Positions 21,100 through 31,432 of a stretch of 64,000 nt of DNA are shown one piece after another (the first letter of the stretch is position 1; each line of letters opens with the position of its first letter). Made by a program: the position numbers and the translations under genes. A model generated the notes under the pieces. The model saw only the letters and a program-made list of their open reading frames with translations, made no database searches and was not told where the DNA came from. The stretch is taken from positions 192,501 through 256,500 of the forward strand of contig SMMW01000145.1 in assembly GCA_004794655.1 (NCBI GenBank), in the 5' to 3' direction. This DNA is from Marisa cornuarietis (lineage: Eukaryota > Mollusca > Gastropoda > Architaenioglossa > Ampullariidae).

Positions 21100-21800
21100 T
21101 TAAAACGAACCCTGAGGGCTGACCAAAGTCCATGCCACCTTGTTTCCAGACACAAAGACAAATATCCTCAGCACCTCTCCCCCACTAATTTGGCAGCTCC
21201 CAAGCGGAGGATTTGGTCACATTGCCCAAGAGTGTGTTCTTTGCAAAGAAACACCAATACCATCATAAGACCATGATGTCCAATGCTTTTAACATCAAGC
21301 TATTTTAATTAGATATCTTCCGTAGAAAATACACTTAGAAGAGGAATAACCCATTACACAAAATGCACAGATCACCTTCCAGGCCCAATCAGATGCCAAG
21401 TTAGGATGCTTTTATGTGTAAGGAACCAGTACTGTACAGTAAGTTTTCCCACCATCAGGGAGACGATCATTGTCTCCAGTTTACAAACCCCATTTTAACC
21501 ACTGCCCTTGATAACCCCTTAGCTGGTCACTTGGGAAGCAGGAACACACTTGCCCAAATACTGGCTCACTTTCAATGGCCAAAAGTCTGAAAGGACACGC
21601 AATTCACCTGGAGGTGCAATGTCTGCACAACAGGACCATATGGATGTAAAATAAATTTGCAATTACCTGCAATCCACGGATAGGTATTCCAGATATAATC
21701 ACAACTATTGTCTGTCTTATGCATGAGCAGCCGTCTGGTTCCAAATAACTCGTCACGATTAGTGGCTAGAGAAATAAAGGTGTTTTTCAAAGTGGGTGGA
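21100..21800 (+). mobile_element. Gypsy relic with integrase zinc-finger region
   Basis: At about 21520-21650 a broken frame reads AGHLGSRNTLAQILAHFQWP and then CNVC, the HHCC integrase zinc-binding domain of Ty3/Gypsy elements. A knuckle-like GGFGHIAQECVLC lies at about 21205-21245. Heavily decayed. Confidence 0.6.
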
Positions 21801-22560
21801 AATCTGACGTTTCAGTGAAGGTCAAATGTGTGCGAAAAGCTTAATTTAGGAAGGGCTTCTACTCCACATTCAATTATCATTTTGCTTCCTAAATGATTGG
21901 ATTTTAAGGGATGCTACACGGTTTCTAAGTCTAATGAAAGAACAGTACATGAGTACTGTGAAATAGAATTTCAACAGCATTTTCGAATGCACAGAGCAGA
22001 GTTTGAAGTAGTTTATACAATTACTAAGACTAGTATTTTGAAGAAATAGTAAAGTGTATAAAATATGATGCATATCATTATAAAACACAATGCAGGCTGA
22101 AGTTATGGTGTTTCCACAGTGCACACACATCTGTCTGAAGGAGGAGTTACAGCATGATATGGTTGTTGCACGGGGACTTTTTATTTTGTAAAAGTGTATG
22201 ATGGTCCTTATAATGTGTAGTGCCGGCATTAGTTGAAGCACAGTGCTACATAAGTTTCCACATTATTAACATTAATATTTTTTCATATATTTCATTCATT
22301 TTCGACACTTTGCAACCGGAATGGCCACTTGCTACACAAGGAATAAACATTCAGCACAGAGGAAAAGGGCTGGCAATAGCTGAGTACATTAGGATGATTA
22401 GGGTATACATATTTCATAACCTGATCTTTTATAGTGGGTGTATCTTTCCAATTTTGCATGCCTTTTTTATTATTGTTACATAAATACACTTAAAAGTAAA
22501 GGGACTATGTATCTATGAAAGGCTGTCTTATTTCACATACTTATCACACACCTGAGTCCT
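21801..22560. other. No recognised feature
   Basis: AT-rich; short open frames here show no family signature. Confidence 0.5.
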
Positions 22561-22570
22561 GCTTGTATAT

Positions 22571-22780
22571 GTGTCATTAAAAAACCCCAGTGCTGGATTT
22601 AGTATTAAACTGTGGGCCAGAGAGTGGCAGCAGCTAAGTATTGAAACCAAAAATACCTACAAACAAAAAGCTAAGACAACTGGAAATAAATCTGATTCTG
22701 TTAACTGCCTTCAGAAGATAAAGAAATTGGTAAGGTTTTACAGTTTTACTACCCTCTGCCTAAAACGGCTTAGAAAGTAA
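22571..22780 (+). other. Open frame with weak HMG-box-like segment
   Basis: A 69-codon frame contains WAREWQQLSIETKNTYKQKA, which has the spacing of an HMG-box helix 1-2 (W..L....K..Y...A). It is short, isolated and surrounded by transposon relics, so likely a fragment of a mobile element. Function not assigned. Confidence 0.25.
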
Positions 22781-22884
22781 CATCAGTGTCCTCATACGAT
22801 CAGAACCATCCATGTCACCCCAGTCAATGTCATTATTATGTGCTCAGTTGCAGATGAGAGGAACTGGGTAAATTACATCTATAC

Positions 22885-23340
22885 CCAGGACACTAGAGAA
22901 TACTGTAAGACCTGCGACATTTCGCACTACCGCTCCCAGGAGAGTCCGACCGGTGCCAATGGTCAAGGTCCAAATCATAGCAGAACCTTTTTTGACAGTA
23001 GCAGTGGACTAAGTGGGGTCCCTCCACCCCCCATCAGAGGAAGGACACACCCACCTTTTAACATTTATTGATGTGGCCACCAGCTATCAGGAAGCTATAC
23101 CAATCAAATAGATCAACATGGTCACAGATGTAGAACCCATACCTGACCTTGAAGCTGTGTACGTCAAACTAGCTACTGCAAAATTCTTTACAAAAATTGA
23201 GTTATCAAAGAGATATTGGCAAATTCCTGTGAAAGTACAAGACCGTCCCAAGACAGCATTCTAGACAACCAAAGGCCTTTTTCAGTGGACCAAGGATGCC
23301 ATTTTCTCTTGACTGCACCAGCCACGTTTGCATAGGCTAT
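22885..23340 (+). mobile_element. Gypsy relic: integrase fused directly to reverse transcriptase
   Basis: Across frameshifts the sequence reads an integrase zinc finger (YCKTCDISH), an integrase core start (VAVD, HLLTFIDVATSYQEAIPIK), and then within about 15 codons a reverse-transcriptase segment (IPDLEAVYVKLATAKFFTKI, LSKRYWQIPV). The integrase core is cut short, so this is an internal-deletion chimera or a remnant of an element with integrase before RT. Confidence 0.7.
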
Positions 23341-23495
23341 GTGTTCGTTACAACTGGACAAGTATGCCACTCATCATTTCTTCAGGGAAGTGTTGGAACG
23401 TAATCTAGTTGACTGCGTGTTTATGTGCGAGAAAAACAACTTTGAAACTGCCAAGTGTGCTGGCCAACTGAAGACATAGACTATTGTATGGTGTG

Positions 23496-23660
23496 ACATT
23501 GAGGATTGTGATCTTTACCATCTCTAATTGAAATCTGCTGTTTTGTGTTTTAATATATATCGCCACTCTGGGCAGGAAAACCCCAACAAAACGATCTTGT
23601 ATTAATTTGTTGAACGAATGCGCATGTCTTACCTTGTAGTGTGACAGCCTATCAGTATGA
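23496..23660. repeat. Dispersed repeat, copy 1
   Basis: Matches 27193-27320 over about 125 bp (shared blocks AAAACGATCT, GAATGYGC and GTGTGACAGCC). Confidence 0.65.
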
Positions 23661-23769
23661 CATTTCAAAATTTTCTTATAAACCATTTACTCTTCAAGTA
23701 CTATATGCAATGACATTTAAAAACTCCTTTGAAGATTACAGATCATAGAGGTGAATTATCTTCTTGAAT

Positions 23770-24290
23770 GCTGTTTACAGCAGATTATTAATTTCCCCCC
23801 CAAATTGCAGAGCTGGTTTTTCAAGTGTAATTTGAGCTCTAAAAGGAATGCATGTTAAAACAACAGCTCATAGTCAGCACAGGGACTCTTTTGTAAATCG
23901 CAAAAAAGAGATAAGTATCCAAATGCAGGTTATCTGCAACAGAAACTTTCTGTTTTTGGATGCTTATGCAGAATTGACCTGTGTTGTGCATGATGCATTC
24001 GTTTCCCAGCAAAGTCTAATTTAAAATTTTATACAAGATAATCTTCTGCCTCCAGTTTTTCTCCTATTGGGGGATTCTGCTTATCAGTTGACCAATACAG
24101 TCATGATGCCCTTTGAAGACAATGGACATTTGACTGACACTGAAAAATACAATCGAGTGCCTTCATCAACCAGAGTAGAAATTGAAAGAGCTATAGGGTT
24201 GCTAAAGGGAAAATTCAGATAACTTGGACATGCAGGTAGTTGAGGATGCGCCTATTATCACGGTGGCAGGCTTGCGTTTTACACATTATC
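23770..24290 (+). mobile_element. PIF/Harbinger transposase catalytic fragment, decayed
   Basis: Broken frames give VNRKKEISIQMQVICNRNFL, FLDAYAELTC (first catalytic Asp), LLGDSAYQL (second catalytic Asp) and then VEIERAIGLLKGKFR (catalytic Glu). This is the DDE core of Harbinger nucleases with stops. Confidence 0.8.
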
Positions 24291-24599
24291 ATCTTTAAAA
24301 GAGGTAAAGAAAGGGTTTGAACTGTAACAGAAAAAAGTAGATTACACCAATGGTAAGTTCCCCCCTATGTATTAACTAAATATGTAATATTAAGAAGCAG
24401 CAAAAAATAATGCCAGGAGTAGTGTAATGGGACACAATGAAAGATCATATGTTTGAAAACATAGCATATGTGACGTGTTTCATAAACTACAGTATTTTAA
24501 TTTCATTTGGGTTTTTTTGCTAGCACTGTTCGTATCATTTTCATTCAAATTAGGATATTCCTGAACAACCAAATAAGAGCTTACTTTTGCACCACAGTA

Positions 24600-24850
24600 A
24601 GGGTGTCAGGGATGTCCCCTACCACTAGTGCTGTTTAATATATTATTGGAGAACATCATGCTCAAAGCTCTTCACTACCATCATACTTCTATTTACATTG
24701 GTGGAAGACCAATCTGCAACCTAAGCTTTGCAAGACCTCACCAACAGACTGACAGACACCTCAATGCATATGAAATGGAGACCAGCATTGAAAAGAGCAA
24801 AGTTATGATCAATGGCAAAGATCTATATGAACGTGGGACAAGAGGTAAGC
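24600..24850 (+). mobile_element. LINE reverse-transcriptase fragment related to 49200-49540
   Basis: The stretch shares long blocks with 49240-49520, including GGTGGAAGRCYRATC and ATGAAATGGAGACCAGCA. It reads VRDVPYH.CCLIYYW versus the usual VRQGCPLSPVLFNIFLE, with stops. Confidence 0.7.
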
Positions 24851-25110
24851 ATCAAATACAAGTAGCAGTGGACATGGTAGGTCCCCTCCATCCACCATTG
24901 GAGGAAGGTCACACTAACACAGATAGACGTGGCCACCCCCTACCCTGAAGCAATACCAAAGAAGAACAATACAATAACAGTGGCAGAATCTTTATTGACC
25001 ATGTTCAGTCAAGTAGGATTCCCCGAAAAAATCCTCAAGATAGAGGATCCCAATTCACTTCAAAACTGATGGAAGAAATCACACTGCAATGCAGTGTTTC
25101 TTGCATTACA
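24850..25110 (+). mobile_element. Gypsy integrase core relic
   Basis: Broken frames read VAVDMVGPLHPPLEEGHT, IDVATPYPEAIPKKN, then ESLLTMFSQVGFPEKIL. This is the integrase catalytic core up to the second Asp region. It is a close relative of the relic at 22885-23340. Confidence 0.75.
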
Positions 25111-25599
25111 TAGGGGAGAATTTGCAGCTGTTGCCTCTTGGGGGTATAAAAACGGCGGCAGAGGCTGCAATCCCTGCCCTTTCAGATACTTGTTCAAAAA
25201 AATTTATATGATGACAGGCCCAAGCTTACCAGCCACCAGTTAACTGTTGAAGTTGTGGAGGCTGTGGCGTGGAACTATTACCATCTATTTGACTGATTTT
25301 GTGGATGTGCATGTGATGTGTTGTAATGGTGTTGAATGCTAGTCGGATAAAACATCATCCATCGTGCGACAAAACCAACCGTTACAAGCGAGCCTGCTGA
25401 TAATTTATTGTTTTCATATTCATATTTGCATTTTATTTTAACAACCTGCATCAGAACCATGTGCGACGTAGAAGTAGGGGATGATAAGCTCTGACAGTCG
25501 AGCCCTCAACGCCAACCTAAAAACCAAGCAGGGAACAAAGTCTATGTGACCGCACACAGCGAAATGATTGGATATTCCTGAAAAGCCCTCACCACCTAT

Positions 25600-25735
25600 A
25601 TTCATGACAAACTGACAGTGTTTAAACGTGAGTTAGAAATACAGAAAGAAAAACAGAAACATGAGTCAGAAAAACAGAAGCAGGAATCAGTGGAAAGACA
25701 GAAACAGGAGTTAAAAAGACAAAGCCAGGAATAGG
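25600..25735 (+). mobile_element. Charged K/Q/E repeat, probably Gag coiled-coil remnant
   Basis: The frame encodes repeats of (E/K)-QK-(H/Q)-E such as QKEKQKHESEKQKQES, then a stop. Similar charged coiled coils open the Gag of Gypsy elements; not proven here. Confidence 0.35.
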
Positions 25736-25829
25736 GTTATTTCCACAGGCCCCAACCTTGGCTTGCGGAAGTGAGTGCAAAACAAAGTGGAACCTGTATA
25801 GGCTACAGTGGATGATAACGTGAAATGGT

Positions 25830-26215
25830 TAACAAACACTGCTGTTATGGAATGTGTAAAAGCGATTTGAGGCATAAGGATCGAGACCACATGCAAGGGG
25901 TGGACTTTATACGCTTTCCTCAACCAAAAGTTATTTCAAGTGTGAAAAATGGATAAAAACATATGGCTGACCGGTACCGGAGATGGTTTATTCGCCGTTG
26001 AAAAGGTGAACAGATTTACGTTTATTTGTACAAAAAGTTTGTTGGTGGAAAACGACCAACAAAAGAATACCCAGACACTTTAGCATAGAATGTGGAAGTT
26101 AAATCCTTTGAACAAAAAAAGCGCAGAAAAGCTCCCATGAATTGTCAAGATTCAAGCGAGTTTGCTGTGATGAAGAGAAGGAAGAGGAGCCCCATTCCTT
26201 CTTCGTTAGCTGAAA
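25830..26215 (+). mobile_element. THAP-domain remnant, broken
   Basis: Over several frames the sequence reads HMQGVDFIRFPQPK, EKWIKTYG and KKFVGGKRPTKEYPDTLA. The last is the C-terminal FVGGKPT..PDP signature of THAP zinc fingers. Stops and shifts disrupt it. THAP domains occur in host factors and in several DNA transposons. Confidence 0.55.
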
Positions 26216-26219
26216 ATAG

Positions 26220-27190
26220 TGAAAAGTCTTTTATGTTTATCATTATCGATTTATTATAATTTTGTTTTTATTAAGAAACATTCTTTATTTAACCCACAAT
26301 TTCACGCTCTATTAGCATCAATAAGAAACTTCACATTACCTCAAAACCAGGTTAACTCACAAGAAAGTGAAATTCACATGGCAGATGGCATAGATATTTT
26401 ATCACATGCTCAGCAAATTTTGTCAATAAGCTTTGGCTTTGTTAAATATTTTAGCAACTCTTTTGTCATCATTTGCTGAGGGCTGTGTTGGGGACCCTGA
26501 GCTTTAACTGTGAAGCCGCTAGATGCTGTGTGCTTGGAGCGGACAGCCGTACCTGTCTGAAGCTTAGACTTGTGCCAAGTCACAGGACAAATGATGGGGC
26601 GTGAGGAAGGTGGCATGGGACCAGCAAATCGGTGTCGAGCAAGGGGGTTCCACCACCAACTGGCAGAGGCCATGGAGATGCACCGTGGAATGGCCACCAA
26701 GCTCTAGACTGAGGGGGGGGGGGGGAACCATAGAAATGCGGACCTGCACAGAGCCGGTTAGGTAGCCACATTTAAAGCTGGGCGCCTTTTTACAAACAGA
26801 AGACCACCAGGGCAGCAGAGTGAACAGCTGGGGGTGGGGGGCAGGAGAAGGAGGCTGTCGGACGACCATCAGTACCCTGATATAGTGAGAGACATTCCAA
26901 AACACAGTAAATTTCTTTTCTTTGTGGGAATAGAAGGTTGCGGGGGATGGTCTTGTACCTGCCTAATGAGTATACAAGCGTCTCGACAGACTGAGACACT
27001 GTCAAAAAAGCACCTTTGGGCTGTTAACTGTGTCAAACTTATTTCCACCAACTCTGTTGTGGAGTATGATTGGCTTATTGCCAAAAGTTGGGACTTAACT
27101 CTGTGAACTTTTATAAATTGATGCCCCTTAACTGTGTGCTGTAGTGAACGGATTGTATACTGCAAAACGTACTAGCCGTTATATGAAGTG
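26220..27190. other. No recognised feature
   Basis: Contains a poly-G tract at about 26715-26726 but no recognisable gene or repeat partner. Confidence 0.45.
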
Positions 27191-27192
27191 AC

Positions 27193-27320
27193 AATTTGTT
27201 TATTTGCCTTTTCAATATATTTGTCTGTCACTCCAGGCAGGGACGCCCCAAGCTAAAACGATCTCATGTTGATTTGTAGAAAGAATGTGCTTATCTTGCC
27301 TGTGTGACAGCCAGGCAAAA
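27193..27320. repeat. Dispersed repeat, copy 2
   Basis: Partner of 23496-23660. It lies directly before a piggyBac fragment, so may be part of that element's terminal region. Confidence 0.6.
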
Positions 27321-27325
27321 GAATG

Positions 27326-27545
27326 AGTTTTTAATTGGACGAAAAAGATTTGGACATATTTGTTGGAATTTTGCTGAGCATCTATAATTCTTTGCCTCAT
27401 GAGCATTTGTATTGGAACCGGGATGAAGATGTTCATCATCCTTTAGTATCACACCACATGGCTCGCAACTGTTTCATGGAGATAAAGACATACATTCACC
27501 TGGCAGACAATGATAATTCCAAATGATAAACTGTACAAAGTTCGC
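27326..27545 (+). mobile_element. piggyBac transposase fragment
   Basis: The frame reads LDIFVGILLSIYNSLPHEHL, YWNRDEDVHHPLVSHHMARN, then YIHLADN. This is the insertion-domain entry region of piggyBac/PGBD transposases (FIGI..Y..LP..YW..D, MSRNRF). Truncated on both sides. Confidence 0.8.
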
Positions 27546-27589
27546 ATAAGACAACATATTTTGACACCACACTCTCTCTAAACTGTCTG

Positions 27590-27675
27590 TGTGTGGGGGG
27601 GTGGGGGGAATGGGGGTTTTACGCGTAGCCAGCAACTATGGCTTTATCACGGCAAGGCACCCAGCACACACAACA
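27590..27675. repeat. Short interspersed repeat, also at 53537-53615
   Basis: Both sites share a G-rich start followed by GGTTTTA or GTGTTTTATGCC, then CAGCA..TATGGCT..ATCACRGCAA..CACCCAGC. Confidence 0.55.
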
Positions 27676-27958
27676 AAAAAAAATAATAAGACCCTTGACC
27701 TGGCAGTCTGGCATTAAAAAAGCCAAGTAGGCAACTGTTAACTGAGGGTCTGAAAACCCCAAGTATGTTATATATGATAAACACTGAAGAATGAAGGGTG
27801 CTAACTTACATTATTAGCATAATTGCAGAAAATGAGTGCAAGAAAATGCCCCACACTGAAATATCCGTAAGAGTTAAAAAAATATAAATAATGTTGAAAC
27901 CACCCGAAAAAAGTAAACAGATTTTTGTTAAAAAAGTAAAAGAAAATACATCTGGTGT

Positions 27959-30900
27959 TCAAATTGATTTGTCTGAAGGCAATGACTGACCAAATGGGCA
28001 GTTCAATTTGTTGAGACATCCTTTGCACTTAGGGGTGACTGGCTGACAGATCTGTTGTCCAAAACCAACCAGCAGGTGATTGATGTCTTGCCAGTATTCT
28101 CTGAAAAATGTCCATTAGCACAAAGTGTCATGAGGGGAAAAATATAAAATATGCTTTTAACTGTTAACTGATGTTTGATATGTATTCCAAAATGCATAAA
28201 TCTAAAATAAAGAAAATTGACCTAGTGAGTCTGAAGACAAATGTTTTGGTTTCAGGAGTGAGAAGAAAATAAGTTTAGAATGTAGGCTTCATTGCAAAGA
28301 ATATTTCGCTAGACACCATTTTAGAAAAAGAGTACACAGTGTGCCATGAAAAGTTGAGTATACACAAGTACACTGCATGAAGCATGGGTACATGGCCAAA
28401 GATACACTGCTAGTGGGAGGGTGTCATTATTGTTGTTAAATCAACCTGAGCAAGATTACATTAAAGAAAAACAGAAGCAAAGCATGCTTATAGCTGGGAA
28501 ATGCCTTAATTTCTTTTCTCGACATACGCAAAAACAAATTGATAATAATATAAGCAGGTTTCTTAACATACACATTGTAGAACTTTCCACAAATATTTAC
28601 ATGCTATAGTTCACACAGTTACAAGCTATAATCCCTTTAGATCTGCATTTGGTAAAAATGTTTTTAAAAACCATATAAATGGGATATGTATTTGTTTTGT
28701 TCAAAACTAGATGACAACTTCAGAAATCATGTATCACATGCTCACAATGCTTTTAACATCTGGACAGGTTAGGAGGAAAAAATGGCAGACTCAATACGTT
28801 AAAAAGATATACCTTGGCAACCAATCTTCAAGTGCCTTTCTAGTTTCTTCAGGGTGCTTGGTTTGCACCCACCCCAAACGGTTTGATATGCGATGCACAT
28901 GCGTGTCAACGCCGATTCCAGTGATTTCATTCCATGCACATTTCATAATCAGATGCGCCATCTTAGGTCCAATGCCAGGCAGTGCACAGAGCTTTGTCAC
29001 ACTATCTGGAATATCACCACTGTATTCCTTCTGCAAGATGGCTGTGGTCTTCTTTATGTATTCAACTTTCTTCTGCATAAGACAGAATACGCAAAATTAC
29101 AATGCACCAGGCTTTATGTAAAATATTGATGTTTTTCAAGTCTATTTATACCAAGGTTACCGAAATAGAAAGTTTCTTAATACAGTGCAATACATGGACT
29201 GCTGTATTTAAGGACAAACCGAGTGCAACATTTTTTCTTTATGATCAGGCTGTTTGTTTTAAAATAATAATTCCCAAAATATAAGTACATAATTATGCTT
29301 AATTTTAAAGATAGAACCCTTCAAACATCGGCATTCTCACCTGCCACTAGGAAAGCATGAAAAAATTACCCTCCTATACTGAAGAGTTCTCTTATGTGCC
29401 CGAAGTATTTGTAACAGTGAGTGTGCATGTGTTAAAGCCAAATGAAGAAACATCGCTCAGGTTGTCGTGTTCAAGAAGCAATTTTTTTGCCCAGAAAATG
29501 AAACAGCTGAATTTGGAATACAGCCCTACAGATTGAAACTTTATTTAGAAGCTTCAAACGAAGTTTAAAAAATAATTAAATGGTCCAAACTGAATTCATT
29601 CAACAGACTGGTAAGTCAATCTTCTCCACATCAAAATTTAATGGACAACAATCACGGTCATTGCAGTCTATGTAGTATTATTACTGATTATCTGGTACTA
29701 AGCGGGCGCATTTGAGTTAATTTTCCCATGTGTATTACTGTTAATAAAATATGAACAAGTTTCAAAAGTGTTTGCCTAAGATAAACTCCTATAATTTTAC
29801 AGGCCAGCCATTTTGTCACAAGACCATTTTATTCCACACCAAAAGTCAATTTGTCACAGGTATGTCCATTTCGTCACAAGACAGAAAAGTCACAAGCCCA
29901 ATCAGCGAAGTCTCTGCATATAATAATAAGCCAAAAAAGTCAAAATACAAGTTCACAATACAACAATGGCTCTTTATAATATTTGACGTTAATAGCTAGT
30001 TGTTACATTGGTACTCGATTCACCTTTTGGGCTTGTGACGATTTGACTTTTTTGTCTTGTGACGAAATGGACATACGTGTGCTGAATTGACTTTTGGTGT
30101 GGGATGAAATGGTAGTGATGAAATGGTCTTGTGACGAGTTGACCTATGACCGTATACCCAATAATAAAAAATGTTTTAAATATACTTGTCTTACAGTCTT
30201 ATTCTTACCCTCCAAAACCCAACTGGACAGATAATCTTGCCAAGGTCCTCATCAGAAGTCTTCAGAATGTTTTCCACAGTGCAACCATGGACTTGAAGAC
30301 GCTTTATTGCCGCAGATGTCACTTCATCCTTGGTCTGACTGGACAGCATCAATGAAAGTAATACTTGATACCTGTAGATCTGTTAGAGAAACAATGTACA
30401 CACTAAGGCATAAACATCACGAGGAAGTACAAAATAGAACAGAAGTGGCGTGGTAATAGTTTGGTCAGTAACCACTAATTTGGACGAAAAAAAACAAAAA
30501 AAAACACTAGGCCTAATTACACTCACTCTGTCAAAGGGTGGCTATCAATCAATTCCACAAAAATAGGGCCTAAGCAGAGGGCTACAAAATCAAACAGGCT
30601 TCCAAAATGGTTCATGCTCATATAGCTAGAAATCAATGTGTTATTAGCAATAACGTTGAAAGATATTTTGCAAATACTGTACTTACCTCCGGCGAAGCTT
30701 GCTTGTCACTAATAACGTCACATCCCATGGAATCAACAGGTGCGTCCCTTTGTCGGCGCATCTCTTTAATATTTACTAGCTGCTCTCTCCAAAGTGGCGG
30801 CTCTTTAACTTTTGTCGTAGTAGACTCTTGGTCTGTACTTTTTCCACTAGTCTTAGCTTTTAAGATTTGTTCATGGCTGCTGTGGTTATTATCGACCCTT

Positions 30901-31070
30901 TGTTTCTTTCTCGTAGTTGCAGCATGAGTCCTCAGATTTGCACTGCCACTTTCCACATTTTCGCCTTGCCTTTTTTGGACGCAGATTTGCACAGGTTTTG
31001 TAATCAAAGTGCATTCTTTTAGTTTATGGCGTGTTAAGTACTTAAACTGAGACATTAAAGCAGCATGCAC
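27959..31070 (-). CDS. NTHL1: Endonuclease III-like DNA glycosylase/AP lyase (NTHL1), complete
   Basis: Four coding exons on the minus strand, 31070-30687, 30379-30209, 29072-28813 and 28100-27959, join in frame to 318 aa, about the family length. The N-terminal 110 residues are basic and low-complexity, suitable for nuclear or mitochondrial targeting. The catalytic domain starts at about residue 129 ([18 protein letters not shown]). The helix-hairpin-helix is [10 protein letters not shown] with the Schiff-base lysine K222, and D241 in VDTHVHR is the catalytic aspartate. The C-terminus has the 4Fe-4S ligands C290, C297, C300 and C306 in the C-x6-C-x2-C-x5-C pattern. It removes oxidised pyrimidines in base excision repair. 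The ATG at 31070 is the most upstream in this frame; M6 (MSQF) is an alternative. It is divergent from PRPSAP. Confidence 0.95.
29802..30151. mobile_element. MITE-like long inverted repeat in NTHL1 intron 2
   Basis: Left arm about 29810-29900 and right arm about 30025-30150 are inverted copies, sharing blocks such as GTCACAAGACCATTT, CACACCAAAAGTCAATT and TATGTCCATTTCGTCACAAG. The core CGTCACAAG is repeated within each arm. Ends are approximate and no target duplication was recognised. Confidence 0.75.
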
Positions 31071-31432
31071 CCAGTTGTGTACAGTGGCCCTGCATCACTC
31101 ATGAAGTCACCACGTGCAACATTCGTTTACCTCATATGGCGGGAATTGTTCCGCACCTACACCCAGAGGAAGCTAACCCTGGATAATTTTAGTCACATAA
31201 AAAATTATTTAATATATATGGATAGCTGAACCTCTATTTAACTTATTAAATTCTTATTGGGAGAAAAGGTTAAATAGAGGTTCATCTATCCATATATATA
31301 TATATTAAAAATCGACATATTTTGAAATACGGATTTGCCTGCCTATGGTAAATGTTTTAAGGTCAAGGTAACAAGTGATAGCAAGTGAGAGAAATAGTCT
31401 TCAATCCAAAACTAGAGCTGAAACGGAGAACG
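31071..31432. promoter_or_regulatory. Divergent NTHL1/PRPSAP promoter region
   Basis: 362 bp separate the two start codons. There is no TATA box near either gene. Motifs include CACGTG (31111-31116), GGCGGGAA, an E2F-like site (31138-31145), and an inverted CCAAT box ATTGG (31256-31260). The AT-rich middle holds an inverted repeat, 31211-31242 with 31269-31306. Shared regulation of the two genes is an inference. Confidence 0.6.
31211..31306. repeat. Inverted repeat at the centre of the divergent promoter
   Basis: The arms TATATGGATAGCTGAACCTC... and its near-perfect reverse complement (one mismatch over about 28 bp) flank a 26-bp loop. The arms are extended by TA runs. Either a small MITE or a cruciform-forming promoter element. 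Confidence 0.85.

Noticed and set aside
26410..26905. Proline-rich minus-strand frames
   Set aside because: They result from GC-rich low-complexity sequence, overlap in three frames, and show no domain or splice signal.
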